From positions 1-14,152 of the forward strand of contig JAZLBZ010000065.1 in NCBI GenBank assembly GCA_045613945.1: a stretch of DNA of 14,152 bases, read 5' to 3'. The notes under the pieces were generated by a model. The model ran no database searches. It was not told where the DNA came from and saw only the letters and a program-made list of their open reading frames with translations. This document shows positions 1 to 6,729 of the stretch, piece by piece. Position numbers and translations under genes: made by a program. The stretch comes from HGM04593 sp045613945. Its GTDB lineage: Bacteria > Bacteroidota > Bacteroidia > Bacteroidales > Bacteroidaceae. Numbering within the stretch: position 1 is the first letter of the stretch; every line of letters begins with the position of its first letter.

Positions 1-154
1 GGAAAGGTGAAAGCGGAAAACGGAAAGGTGAAAGCGGAAAACGGAAAGGTGAAAGCGGAAAGCGGGAAGCGGGAAGCGGAAAGCGGAAAGCGGAAAGCGG
101 AAAGCGGAAAACGGAAAGCGGAAAACGGAAAGCGGAAAGCGGAAAGCGGAAAGG
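1..154 (+). repeat. 22-unit GAAA-core heptamer tandem array
   Basis: The first 154 bases divide exactly into 22 units of 7 bp. The first nine units form three copies of a 21-bp higher-order unit (GGAAAGG-TGAAAGC-GGAAAAC, with the third copy ending GGAAAGC). The other thirteen are GGAAAGC with GGGAAGC and GGAAAAC variants, and the last is GGAAAGG. Every unit is purine-rich on the + strand with a GAAA or GGAA core. The array starts at the window edge, so it may extend further left. An open frame (GTG at 7 to TAG at 192) passes through it and encodes a Lys/Ala/Glu/Ser/Gly/Lys/Arg heptapeptide repeat. That is what any 7-bp repeat free of stops would give, and I do not consider it a gene. Copy number is probably variable between strains (inference). 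Confidence 0.9.
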
Positions 155-200
155 TTAAAACTAAAAGCACGAAGTTAACTTCGTGCTTTTAGTTTTACCC
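153..200. terminator. Perfect palindrome, probable bidirectional terminator
   Basis: Positions 156-197 are a perfect 42-bp palindrome with 21-bp arms and no spacer, centred on GTTAAC (174-179). Including 153-155 and 198-200, the arms reach 24 bp with one mismatch. Both ends are T-rich in the outgoing direction (CTTTTAGTTTTA). It lies about 75 bp beyond the sufE stop codon, at the 3' end of the leftward operon, and directly abuts the heptamer array on the left. The best reading is a terminator that could serve convergent transcripts from both sides. The missing loop (the innermost pairs would have to open) and the length are unusual for a simple intrinsic terminator, so a protein-binding or recombination role cannot be excluded. 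Confidence 0.65.
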
Positions 201-232
201 GACTTTTGTATGATTTAAACTTAACAAGTTGG

Positions 233-267
233 TTTTCAGTTTTCACATTTCACATTTCACCTTTCAG
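233..267 (-). repeat. Five GAAA-core heptamers downstream of sufE
   Basis: Read on the - strand, 267 to 233 is five consecutive 7-bp units: CTGAAAG, GTGAAAT, GTGAAAT, GTGAAAA, CTGAAAA. They share the 7-bp period and GAAA core of the array at 1-154 but lie on the opposite strand, so the two blocks point at each other across the palindrome at 156-197. The block begins six bases after the sufE TGA and would be transcribed in the 3' UTR of the leftward operon. Confidence 0.75.
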
Positions 268-273
268 TTCAAA

Positions 274-696
274 TCAGTTCTTTGCCTTGAAGGCAAGGGC
301 GTAGAGCCTCATCTGCTTTATCATTGCCAGGAGGCCATTGCTGCGTGTTGGGGAGAGGTGCTCCTTGAGACCGATAGCCTCAACAAAGTAGGGTTCGTTT
401 TCAAGGATCTCATCGGGGGTGCGGCCCGAGTAGACCTTTATCAAGAGCGAGACAATGCCCTTTACAATGAGCGCATCACTCTCGGCGCGGAAAAAGACTT
501 TCCCATCTACATAATCGGCCTGCAGCCATACACGGCTCTGACAGCCCTCGATGAGGTTGTTATCGGTCTTGTACTCGGCAGGCAGCGGCTGCTGCTCACT
601 GCCCAAGTCTATGAGCAACTGATAGCGGTCGAGCCAATCATCAAAGTCATTGAACTCCGCTATTATATCATCCTGTATTTCTTTTATAGTAGCCAT
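274..696 (-). CDS. sufE: SufE-family sulfur-acceptor protein
   Basis: This 140-residue protein has the length and signature of SufE/CsdE. Such proteins take persulfide sulfur from a SufS-type cysteine desulfurase and hand it to the Fe-S assembly scaffold in the cytosol. The acceptor cysteine is C52 in the motif LIEGCQSRVWL (48-58), the counterpart of E. coli SufE C51. The C-terminal GLKEHLSPTRSNGL stretch (about 109-122) is also typical of the family. The start is fixed by the upstream gene: the TAA of the glutaminyl cyclase gene and this ATG share one base (TAATG), which suggests translational coupling. No sufS or other suf gene is in view, so the partner desulfurase must lie elsewhere. It is the last gene of the leftward operon and is followed by GAAA heptamers and the palindrome. 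Confidence 0.93.
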   Translation of the reverse strand: MATIKEIQDDIIAEFNDFDDWLDRYQLLIDLGSEQQPLPAEYKTDNNLIEGCQSRVWLQADYVDGKVFFRAESDALIVKGIVSLLIKVYSGRTPDEILENEPYFVEAIGLKEHLSPTRSNGLLAMIKQMRLYALAFKAKN

Positions 697-1730
697 TATT
701 TCTCGTTATAGATTACTGTAAGCACTGTCTGCCCAACGGCCTTGAGCGTAGCGGCATCTATCCACTCCATATCATCCTTCACAGTATGGTGGTGAGGACC
801 AAAACCGTTGGGGCTCTCGGGGTCGTAGTTTATGATGTCAATGCAGGGTATGCCGGCTGTGATGTTGACATAATAGTGGTCGTCTGTGATTGCACCACCC
901 TCTTCATTGATGAAATAGGCCTGATAGCCTGCCTTGTGAGCCCATTGCCATACCTTACGCACTACACCCGGGGCAAATTCCAATGAATAGTACTCTTGGT
1001 GGAATACCGAACCGGGAGCGCCTACGATATCAAGCAGAATGCCGTAGCGAGGGCTGTAGTCTGCTGCGTGGGGAAAGTATGACCAATACTGCGAGCCTAA
1101 AGCCCATGTGTGCCTTAGCGAGGAGTATTTCTCGACATCGTTCTCGTGCAGGCCGTAATCCTCGGCATCGAAGAGGATGATATCAACTCCCACTGCTGTG
1201 GGGTTCATTGAGAGCTGGCGGGCAACCTCAAGCAGCACGCCAACTCCACTGCCACCGTCGTTGGCACCGAGGATTGGCTTATAGTGGTTGGACTCGTCGG
1301 GGTCTGAATCGGCCCAGGGACGGGTATCCCAATGGGCGCAAAGCATAACGCGCTCCTCCTTGCCGGGCTGGAACTGCGCTATTATATTGCGTGCCTTGAA
1401 AGTGTCGCCATTATATGCCTTGAGGTCAACATCCTGTGTGAGGACATCGGCACCATAGGAACGCAGTGTCTCTACAAGATAATCGCCACATTTGCGGTGG
1501 GTTGCCGTTCCCGGGACACGAGGCCCGAAAGCGACCTGGCGTGCGACAAAACTGTATGCACTGTCGGCATCAAAGATTGGCACAATGGCTGCAGGCTCAA
1601 CCACCGCAGCCGCGTTGCTGTGCGACACAGCCCCGGCAGCAGGTTCCTTTGCCACTGCATTACTCTTTGGAGCACCGCTGCAACTTACAAGCAGCAATGC
1701 CACAAGCAGTATGTATACTTTATATACCAT
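696..1730 (-). CDS. M28-family glutaminyl cyclase, lipoprotein
   Basis: This 344-residue protein starts with a lipoprotein signal (hydrophobic 4-15, lipobox LVSC, acylated C17), then a low-complexity Ala/Val/Pro spacer to about 50. The rest is a single M28 zinc-hydrolase fold. Visible motifs are CAHWDTRPWAD (131-141), GANDGGSG (155-162, zinc ligand D158), LFDAEDYG (186-193, catalytic E190 and probable zinc ligand D191) and PHHHTVKDDM (312-321, His ligand). The arrangement and the single-zinc ligand set match animal-type (type II) glutaminyl-peptide cyclotransferases, which are known in Porphyromonas, Prevotella and Tannerella and form N-terminal pyroglutamate on exported proteins. An aminopeptidase activity is the alternative. 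The protein should be anchored in the envelope facing the periplasm. It lies 14 nt after cysS and overlaps sufE by one base. Confidence 0.85.
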   Translation of the reverse strand: MVYKVYILLVALLLVSCSGAPKSNAVAKEPAAGAVSHSNAAAVVEPAAIVPIFDADSAYSFVARQVAFGPRVPGTATHRKCGDYLVETLRSYGADVLTQDVDLKAYNGDTFKARNIIAQFQPGKEERVMLCAHWDTRPWADSDPDESNHYKPILGANDGGSGVGVLLEVARQLSMNPTAVGVDIILFDAEDYGLHENDVEKYSSLRHTWALGSQYWSYFPHAADYSPRYGILLDIVGAPGSVFHQEYYSLEFAPGVVRKVWQWAHKAGYQAYFINEEGGAITDDHYYVNITAGIPCIDIINYDPESPNGFGPHHHTVKDDMEWIDAATLKAVGQTVLTVIYNEK

Positions 1731-1744
1731 CTGTTTGTTCTTGC

Positions 1745-3220
1745 TTAACGGTTCAATCGCCAGGTTGCACCCTCCTTGCCGTCCTTGATTTCAAAGCCAA
1801 GTTCGGCAAGTTCGTTGCGTATCTTGTCACTGGTTGCCCAGTCCTTGTTTGCCTTTGCTATCTGACGCTGCTGCAGGAGCATATCGACAACCTTGCCGAA
1901 AGCCTCTTCGCGGGCACTGTTAGAGCCCTGCTCCTCGCGCAAGCCAAGTATGTCGAATGCAAAGAGATGGAACACCTCCTTGAGTTCGGCAAGGTCGGCC
2001 TCGCTGATGGTTGCCTTCTTGTCGGCAAGCTGGTTGATGGCACGCGATGCGTCGAAGAGGTGAGAGATTACCTGTGCGGTATTCATATCGTCGTTCATGG
2101 CGTCGTAGCACTTGCTGCGCAAATCCTTGACATCGACGGTTGTCTCGCCCGATGCAGCAAGGCCGCCAAGTGTCTTGTAGGCCTCGAGCAGACGCTGCAT
2201 TCCCTTCTCGGCAGCCTGCAGCGCCTCGTTGCTGAAGTCGACAGTGCTGCGGTAGTGCGCCTGGAGGATGAAGAAGCGGATGGTCATTGGGGTGTAGGCC
2301 TGCGACAAGAGTTTGTGCGAGCCGGTGAAGAACTCATCGAGGGTGATGAAGTTACCCAATGACTTGCCCATCTTTGTACCGTTGATGGTTATCATGTTGT
2401 TGTGCATCCAGTACTTGACTACATGGTGCCCCATCGCTGCCATTCCCTGTGCAATCTCGCACTCGTGGTGTGGGAAGACAAGGTCCATACCACCACCGTG
2501 AATGTCGAACTGCTCGCCAAGATACTTGCGTCCCATTGCGGTGCACTCGCAGTGCCAGCCGGGGAAACCGTTGCTCCAGGGCGATGGCCAGCGCATGATA
2601 TGCTCGGGCTGAGCGCACTTCCAAAGAGCGAAATCGGCAGGGTTGCGTTTCTCGTCCTGGCCGTCGAGTTCACGTGTTGTATTGAGCACATCGTCGAGGT
2701 TGCGGCCCGAGAGGATACCATACTTGTGCGCCTTGTCGTACTTGGCAACATCGAAATAGACCGAGCCCTGGCTCTCATAGGCAAAGCCGTTGTCGAGAAT
2801 CTCCTTTACGAGTTCAATCTGCTCGATGATGTGGCCCGATGCGTGTGGCTCAATGCTTGGAGGCAACACGTTCAAGGCATCCATAACCTTGTGATAGTGA
2901 AGTGTATACTGCTGCACCACCTCCATTGGTTCAATCTGCTCAAGGCGTGCTTTCTTTGCAATCTTGTCCTCGCCCTCGTCGGCATCGTGCTCAAGGTGGC
3001 CAACATCGGTGATATTGCGCACATAGCGCACCTTGTAGCCAAGATTCTGCAGATAGCGGAAGAGAACGTCGAATGTGATTGCCGGACGCGCATGGCCAAG
3101 ATGTGCAGGGCCGTAGACGGTTGGACCGCAGACATAGAGTCCCACATTGGGGGCCGCGAGCGGCTCAAACAACTCTTTCTTGCGAGAGAGTGTGTTGTAT
3201 ATCATAAATTTATTTTCCAT
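1745..3220 (-). CDS. cysS: Cysteinyl-tRNA synthetase
   Basis: This is a 491-residue cytosolic class I tRNA synthetase that charges tRNA-Cys. The HIGH motif is HLGH (40-43), and the KMSKS loop is KMGKS (283-287) within TKMGKSLGNF. Likely zinc ligands are C31 in VCGPTVYGP, C226 in GWHCEC, H251 and E255 in PHHECE, matching the E. coli set C28/C209/H234/E238. The C-terminal half has the helical DALR-type region and a short tail ending ATWRLNR, so the gene is full length. M1 is chosen because it gives a 30-nt gap to the upstream gene; M6 (MIYNTLSRKK) would align equally well with E. coli and is a possible alternative start. There is no clear Shine-Dalgarno, only A/T-rich sequence upstream. It sits between the Ig-like lipoprotein and glutaminyl cyclase genes in the leftward operon. 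Confidence 0.97.
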   Translation of the reverse strand: MENKFMIYNTLSRKKELFEPLAAPNVGLYVCGPTVYGPAHLGHARPAITFDVLFRYLQNLGYKVRYVRNITDVGHLEHDADEGEDKIAKKARLEQIEPMEVVQQYTLHYHKVMDALNVLPPSIEPHASGHIIEQIELVKEILDNGFAYESQGSVYFDVAKYDKAHKYGILSGRNLDDVLNTTRELDGQDEKRNPADFALWKCAQPEHIMRWPSPWSNGFPGWHCECTAMGRKYLGEQFDIHGGGMDLVFPHHECEIAQGMAAMGHHVVKYWMHNNMITINGTKMGKSLGNFITLDEFFTGSHKLLSQAYTPMTIRFFILQAHYRSTVDFSNEALQAAEKGMQRLLEAYKTLGGLAASGETTVDVKDLRSKCYDAMNDDMNTAQVISHLFDASRAINQLADKKATISEADLAELKEVFHLFAFDILGLREEQGSNSAREEAFGKVVDMLLQQRQIAKANKDWATSDKIRNELAELGFEIKDGKEGATWRLNR

Positions 3221-3250
3221 ATCTTTATATATTATATTGGTTTCACTTAA

Positions 3251-5173
3251 TTACTTGAAGTTACGGGTAGCGTTGCGGTTCACCTTGCGACGCTCCTTTT
3301 CGGGTTTCTGCTTTGTTATCTCAAGAGGTTTCTGCTCGTTGAGAGGGGCTGTGATGTCCCAATCGTCCTGGGTGTACTCAAAGAGAGCACGTAGTTCGAG
3401 CGAATGGTGATAATAGGAGACCTTCTCGGGCTCTATGCCTTTAGCATAATCGCCTGTATCCCACTTGCCATTGCCGTTCTCATCAAAGATAAGGCGCATA
3501 TAGTATGTGCCGGGCTTTATAAAGTAGAACGAGGCGTGCCCGCCCGATGTTTTCTGTTCCATCACCACATTTTCGCGGTTATCGAGCAACTGGAGTATGC
3601 TGCCGTCGCCAGCGCCCGCAACATTCACATAGAGAACGGCATACTCCTCGAGCGGCTTAAAGGTCATCTCGCGACTAAATTTGTCCGAAGTTGCATAGAG
3701 TCCTTTAAATGCTGCCGAATCGGCAGTTACCTTATATGTCTCTCCCGGGCGCCACTCGGCATAAAGGTGATAGTTGCGTATGTTTGCCGTATCCTGGCGG
3801 AGCACCATTTCAATGGGGGTCCAGAGTGTATCGACAAGCAGTTCCACTCCTATTGCCGAGGTGTCGACAGAGAGCAAGGGTTCATCGAAAGCAAACTTGC
3901 AGACGGCATTCACATCCATTGAGGAGGAGCCGTTGAAGTATACCTGCAAAGGTTTGGGCTTGGGCACAAAGACAGGTGGATTCTCCTCGTCATAATCGGG
4001 GGACTTCTTCGCATTGCGCATAAAGGCCTTCTCCTCTTCCTCGTACTTTTTACGCTGCTGCTTGAGCACCATTTCCCAACGTCGCTTGGAGGTGATATAC
4101 AGGGTGTCGAGCCTGTCGACAGGCTGCCCTGTCTCATCGGTAGCCTTGTATGAGAGTTTGAAAGCGAGGGTGTCGTTACGGTAGAGCAACGAGTCCTTCA
4201 GCCAATAGATCAATGTATCCATCCTTGCATTCTTCTCGAGCACGTGGGCGTCGGAAAAATCAAAGTCAAGGCCCTCGAGTTGCGGCAGGCTGTCATTGGG
4301 TGCCGCAAAAAAGAGTGTAATCCTGTTGTTTGGGTCACGCGTCTGTTTCACCAGATATTGAGTGAAAAACTCCTCCTTGAAAGCACGCAGAACAAGGTCA
4401 TCGGGCATGAAGCGTGTGTAGTTGACAAAGTGTATGGTGTCAATGGTTGTGCTGTCGCGCCAGATGGTATCGGGGCGCACTGCCGGAACTGCATAGGGTT
4501 CAACCTCTATGGGATGCCAGGCTAGCATCTCGCTTTTCTGGTCGAAAAGGAAGTTCTGGTTGGCATCGGCCAACGCATATACACGATACTTTCCGGGGGC
4601 AATGCCTTTTATTGTGAAACGGCCACGCGAATCGGTACGGGAGACACGTTCGAGGGGCAATTTATTGAAGGCACTGTCATGAAGACAAGAGTGCAGGCCC
4701 ACAACCATGCCCTTGATGGGCTCAAGGTTCTCGGCATTGAGCACTGTGCCCGAAACGGCCAGAGTATCGACCCTGTCACCCGTCGAGAATACGTAGGCAA
4801 AGTTCTCATAGGGATTATGCTCATTGTTGTCGACAATGGCACTACCGAAATCAATGGAATAGGTGGTATTTGGTTTCAGAGTATCGAAAAGTTCAACAGA
4901 GACTTTCTTGCCACTGTTCTTGATTTCGGGCATCTGCAACTGTGGAGGAGAGACAACGACATTTTCAAAGGCATTCTGCAATGTCACATTCTCATCAAAC
5001 TCAAGCGTTATCTTAGCAGTCTTGACGCCTGTTGCATTGAGCATGGGAGTAGCCTTGAGAAGAACCGGAGGGTCTTCGTCATAGGGGCCACCGTCGGGTG
5101 CTCCAATGCTGGCGCAGGCTGCTAGGGCCAGAGCCATCAATAGTGACATTGTAAAATCCTTGAATCTCATCAT
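3251..5173 (-). CDS. Ig-like domain lipoprotein of unknown role
   Basis: This 640-residue envelope protein has a lipobox (LAAC, acylated C20) after a hydrophobic stretch (10-19). Residues about 35-132 look like a bacterial Ig-like (Big_5/SbsA-type) domain: PPVLLKATP, then TAKITLEFDENV, ending FAYVFSTGD. Residues about 138-225 resemble a CnaB/transthyretin-type beta-sandwich (VSGTV, GRFTIKGIAPGKYRVYALAD). A charged, probably helical segment follows at 363-390. The C-terminal part includes a second sandwich-like piece (GTYYMRLIFDENGNGKWD) and a very basic tail (620-640). Two Asp/Asn loops (203-211 and 564-575) resemble calcium-binding loops. The family is widespread in Bacteroidetes, but I know of no assigned function. 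The ATG overlaps the GH3 stop (ATGA), implying coupling; a second ATG follows immediately. Confidence 0.85.
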   Translation of the reverse strand: MMRFKDFTMSLLMALALAACASIGAPDGGPYDEDPPVLLKATPMLNATGVKTAKITLEFDENVTLQNAFENVVVSPPQLQMPEIKNSGKKVSVELFDTLKPNTTYSIDFGSAIVDNNEHNPYENFAYVFSTGDRVDTLAVSGTVLNAENLEPIKGMVVGLHSCLHDSAFNKLPLERVSRTDSRGRFTIKGIAPGKYRVYALADANQNFLFDQKSEMLAWHPIEVEPYAVPAVRPDTIWRDSTTIDTIHFVNYTRFMPDDLVLRAFKEEFFTQYLVKQTRDPNNRITLFFAAPNDSLPQLEGLDFDFSDAHVLEKNARMDTLIYWLKDSLLYRNDTLAFKLSYKATDETGQPVDRLDTLYITSKRRWEMVLKQQRKKYEEEEKAFMRNAKKSPDYDEENPPVFVPKPKPLQVYFNGSSSMDVNAVCKFAFDEPLLSVDTSAIGVELLVDTLWTPIEMVLRQDTANIRNYHLYAEWRPGETYKVTADSAAFKGLYATSDKFSREMTFKPLEEYAVLYVNVAGAGDGSILQLLDNRENVVMEQKTSGGHASFYFIKPGTYYMRLIFDENGNGKWDTGDYAKGIEPEKVSYYHHSLELRALFEYTQDDWDITAPLNEQKPLEITKQKPEKERRKVNRNATRNFK

Positions 5174-6678
5174 TCATTCATCTTCAACAGTTCTTCGATA
5201 TGCTGACGGCTGTTGCTCAAACGTGGTACCTTGTGCTGGCCGCCCAACTTGCCTTTGCTCTTGAGCCAGTCACTAAAAAGATGAGGACGTGCAACAACAA
5301 GTTCGAGTTGCTGCATTGTCTTGTTCTTGTAGCGCTTTGCCTCGTAGTCTGAGTTTATGTGCTGAAGGGTTGTGTCGAGTATCTCGGCAAACTTCTCCAC
5401 TGAAGCAGGCGGCTCGGCAAACTCAATGAGCCACTGGTGGCGGCACTGTGCATTAGCGTCCATGAAGACAGGTGCGGCGGTGTAGTCGAGAACCTTTGCC
5501 CCGGTCTCGGCGCAGGCCACCTCAAGTCCCTTCTCGGCATTCTCGACAATGAGTTCCTCGCCGAATGCATTGATAAAGTGCTTTGTTCTGCCCGATATAA
5601 CAATCTTGTATGGGTCTTTGCTTGTAAAGCGCACTGTATCGCCAATCATATAACGCCACAGGCCACACGATGTAGAGATGAGCATTGCATAGTTCTTGCC
5701 AACCTCGACCTCCCACAATGGCAACACGCGGGGATTTAGCGAGTCAAGGTCCTCAAATGGGATGAACTCATAGAAGACATCGTAGTCAATCATCAGCAGC
5801 ATGGCAGGGTCGAGAGGGTCGTTCTGTATACCAAAGAATCCCTCACTGGCATTGTATGTCTCGACATACTTCATATTGCTGTTACGGATGAGCTGATGAT
5901 ACTGCTCGCGATAGGGAGTAAAGGCTACGCCGCCATGGAAAAACACCTCGAGATTTGGCCACACCTCGTCGACACTCTTCTTACCGGTAATATCAAGCAT
6001 ATGCTTGAGCACTGCCATCATCCACGATGGCACACCCGAGAGGTTTGTAACATTCCTGGTGCTGGTGTAGCGTGCTATCTTGTCCATTTTCTCCTCAAAA
6101 TCGCTCAACAGGGCTATATCCTTTGGGGGAACGCGCATCATATTGACGAACGAACTGCAGTTCTCAATGAGAATGGCGCTCAAGTCGCCAACAAGGCTGT
6201 TCTGCAGGTTGTAGTTAGGAGAGTGGCTACCGCCCAGAATAAGCGCCTTGCCCGAGAAGAGACGGCTCTTGGGGTTGTTGTGAACATATGTGGCAACAAC
6301 ATCAAAACCACCCTTGTAGTGCACACGCTGCAAGCCGGCAGGCGTAACAGGGATGAACTTGCTCTTGTCGTTTGTTGTACCCGAAGACTTGGCAAACCAC
6401 TTGCAGCGTCCTTTCCACAGAACGTCGCTCTCGCCACGACGCATACGGTCGATATCGTTCTTCAGTGTCTCATAGTCCTGGACACCTACCGACTTGGCAA
6501 ACTCCTCGTATTGCTTGATTGAGGAGTAGCCATGCTTTATACCCCACTCTGTGCCCGATGCCTCGGAAATAAGATGTTTGAGCACATTGCGCTGAATTGA
6601 CTCGGTGTCAGTTGCATATTTCTCAATTTTCTTCACCCTGCTATTGAAGACAGGTTTTGCAAATGGAGTCAGGTTCAT
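5170..6678 (-). CDS. GH3-superfamily acyl-adenylating enzyme
   Basis: This 502-residue cytosolic protein belongs to the GH3 family, named after plant auxin-responsive genes whose products adenylate carboxylic acids and conjugate them to amino acids. ANL-type motifs are in order: the nucleotide phosphate loop SSGTT (98-102, within FAKSSGTTNDKSKFIP), YNASEG (275-280), GLWRYMIGD (339-347, with the ribose-contacting Asp) and a hinge region SGRTKHFINAFGEEL (362-376). The C-terminal domain ends with the Lys-rich GKLGGQHKVPRL (476-487). No signal peptide is seen. The bacterial substrate is not established; acyl-amino-acid formation is an inference from the family. The gene begins 51 nt after dsbD and its TGA overlaps the ATG of the next gene, so the lipoprotein and this enzyme are probably made together. 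Confidence 0.92.
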   Translation of the reverse strand: MNLTPFAKPVFNSRVKKIEKYATDTESIQRNVLKHLISEASGTEWGIKHGYSSIKQYEEFAKSVGVQDYETLKNDIDRMRRGESDVLWKGRCKWFAKSSGTTNDKSKFIPVTPAGLQRVHYKGGFDVVATYVHNNPKSRLFSGKALILGGSHSPNYNLQNSLVGDLSAILIENCSSFVNMMRVPPKDIALLSDFEEKMDKIARYTSTRNVTNLSGVPSWMMAVLKHMLDITGKKSVDEVWPNLEVFFHGGVAFTPYREQYHQLIRNSNMKYVETYNASEGFFGIQNDPLDPAMLLMIDYDVFYEFIPFEDLDSLNPRVLPLWEVEVGKNYAMLISTSCGLWRYMIGDTVRFTSKDPYKIVISGRTKHFINAFGEELIVENAEKGLEVACAETGAKVLDYTAAPVFMDANAQCRHQWLIEFAEPPASVEKFAEILDTTLQHINSDYEAKRYKNKTMQQLELVVARPHLFSDWLKSKGKLGGQHKVPRLSNSRQHIEELLKMNE

Positions 6679-6729
6679 AGTTCTTTTTGTTGAGTTGTCG
6701 TTAAAATGTGTGTATTATCACGAATAGAT

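Noticed and set aside
7..192. 61-codon frame with Lys/Ala/Glu heptapeptide repeats
   Set aside because: It is the translation of a 7-bp DNA repeat, starts at GTG without a ribosome site, and ends inside the palindrome.
1466..2362. 298-codon frame on the + strand
   Set aside because: It is antisense to the start of the glutaminyl cyclase gene and the end of cysS, both clearly coding; no recognisable domain.
2402..3250. 282-codon frame on the + strand
   Set aside because: It lies opposite the conserved core of cysS and reads as an antisense shadow.
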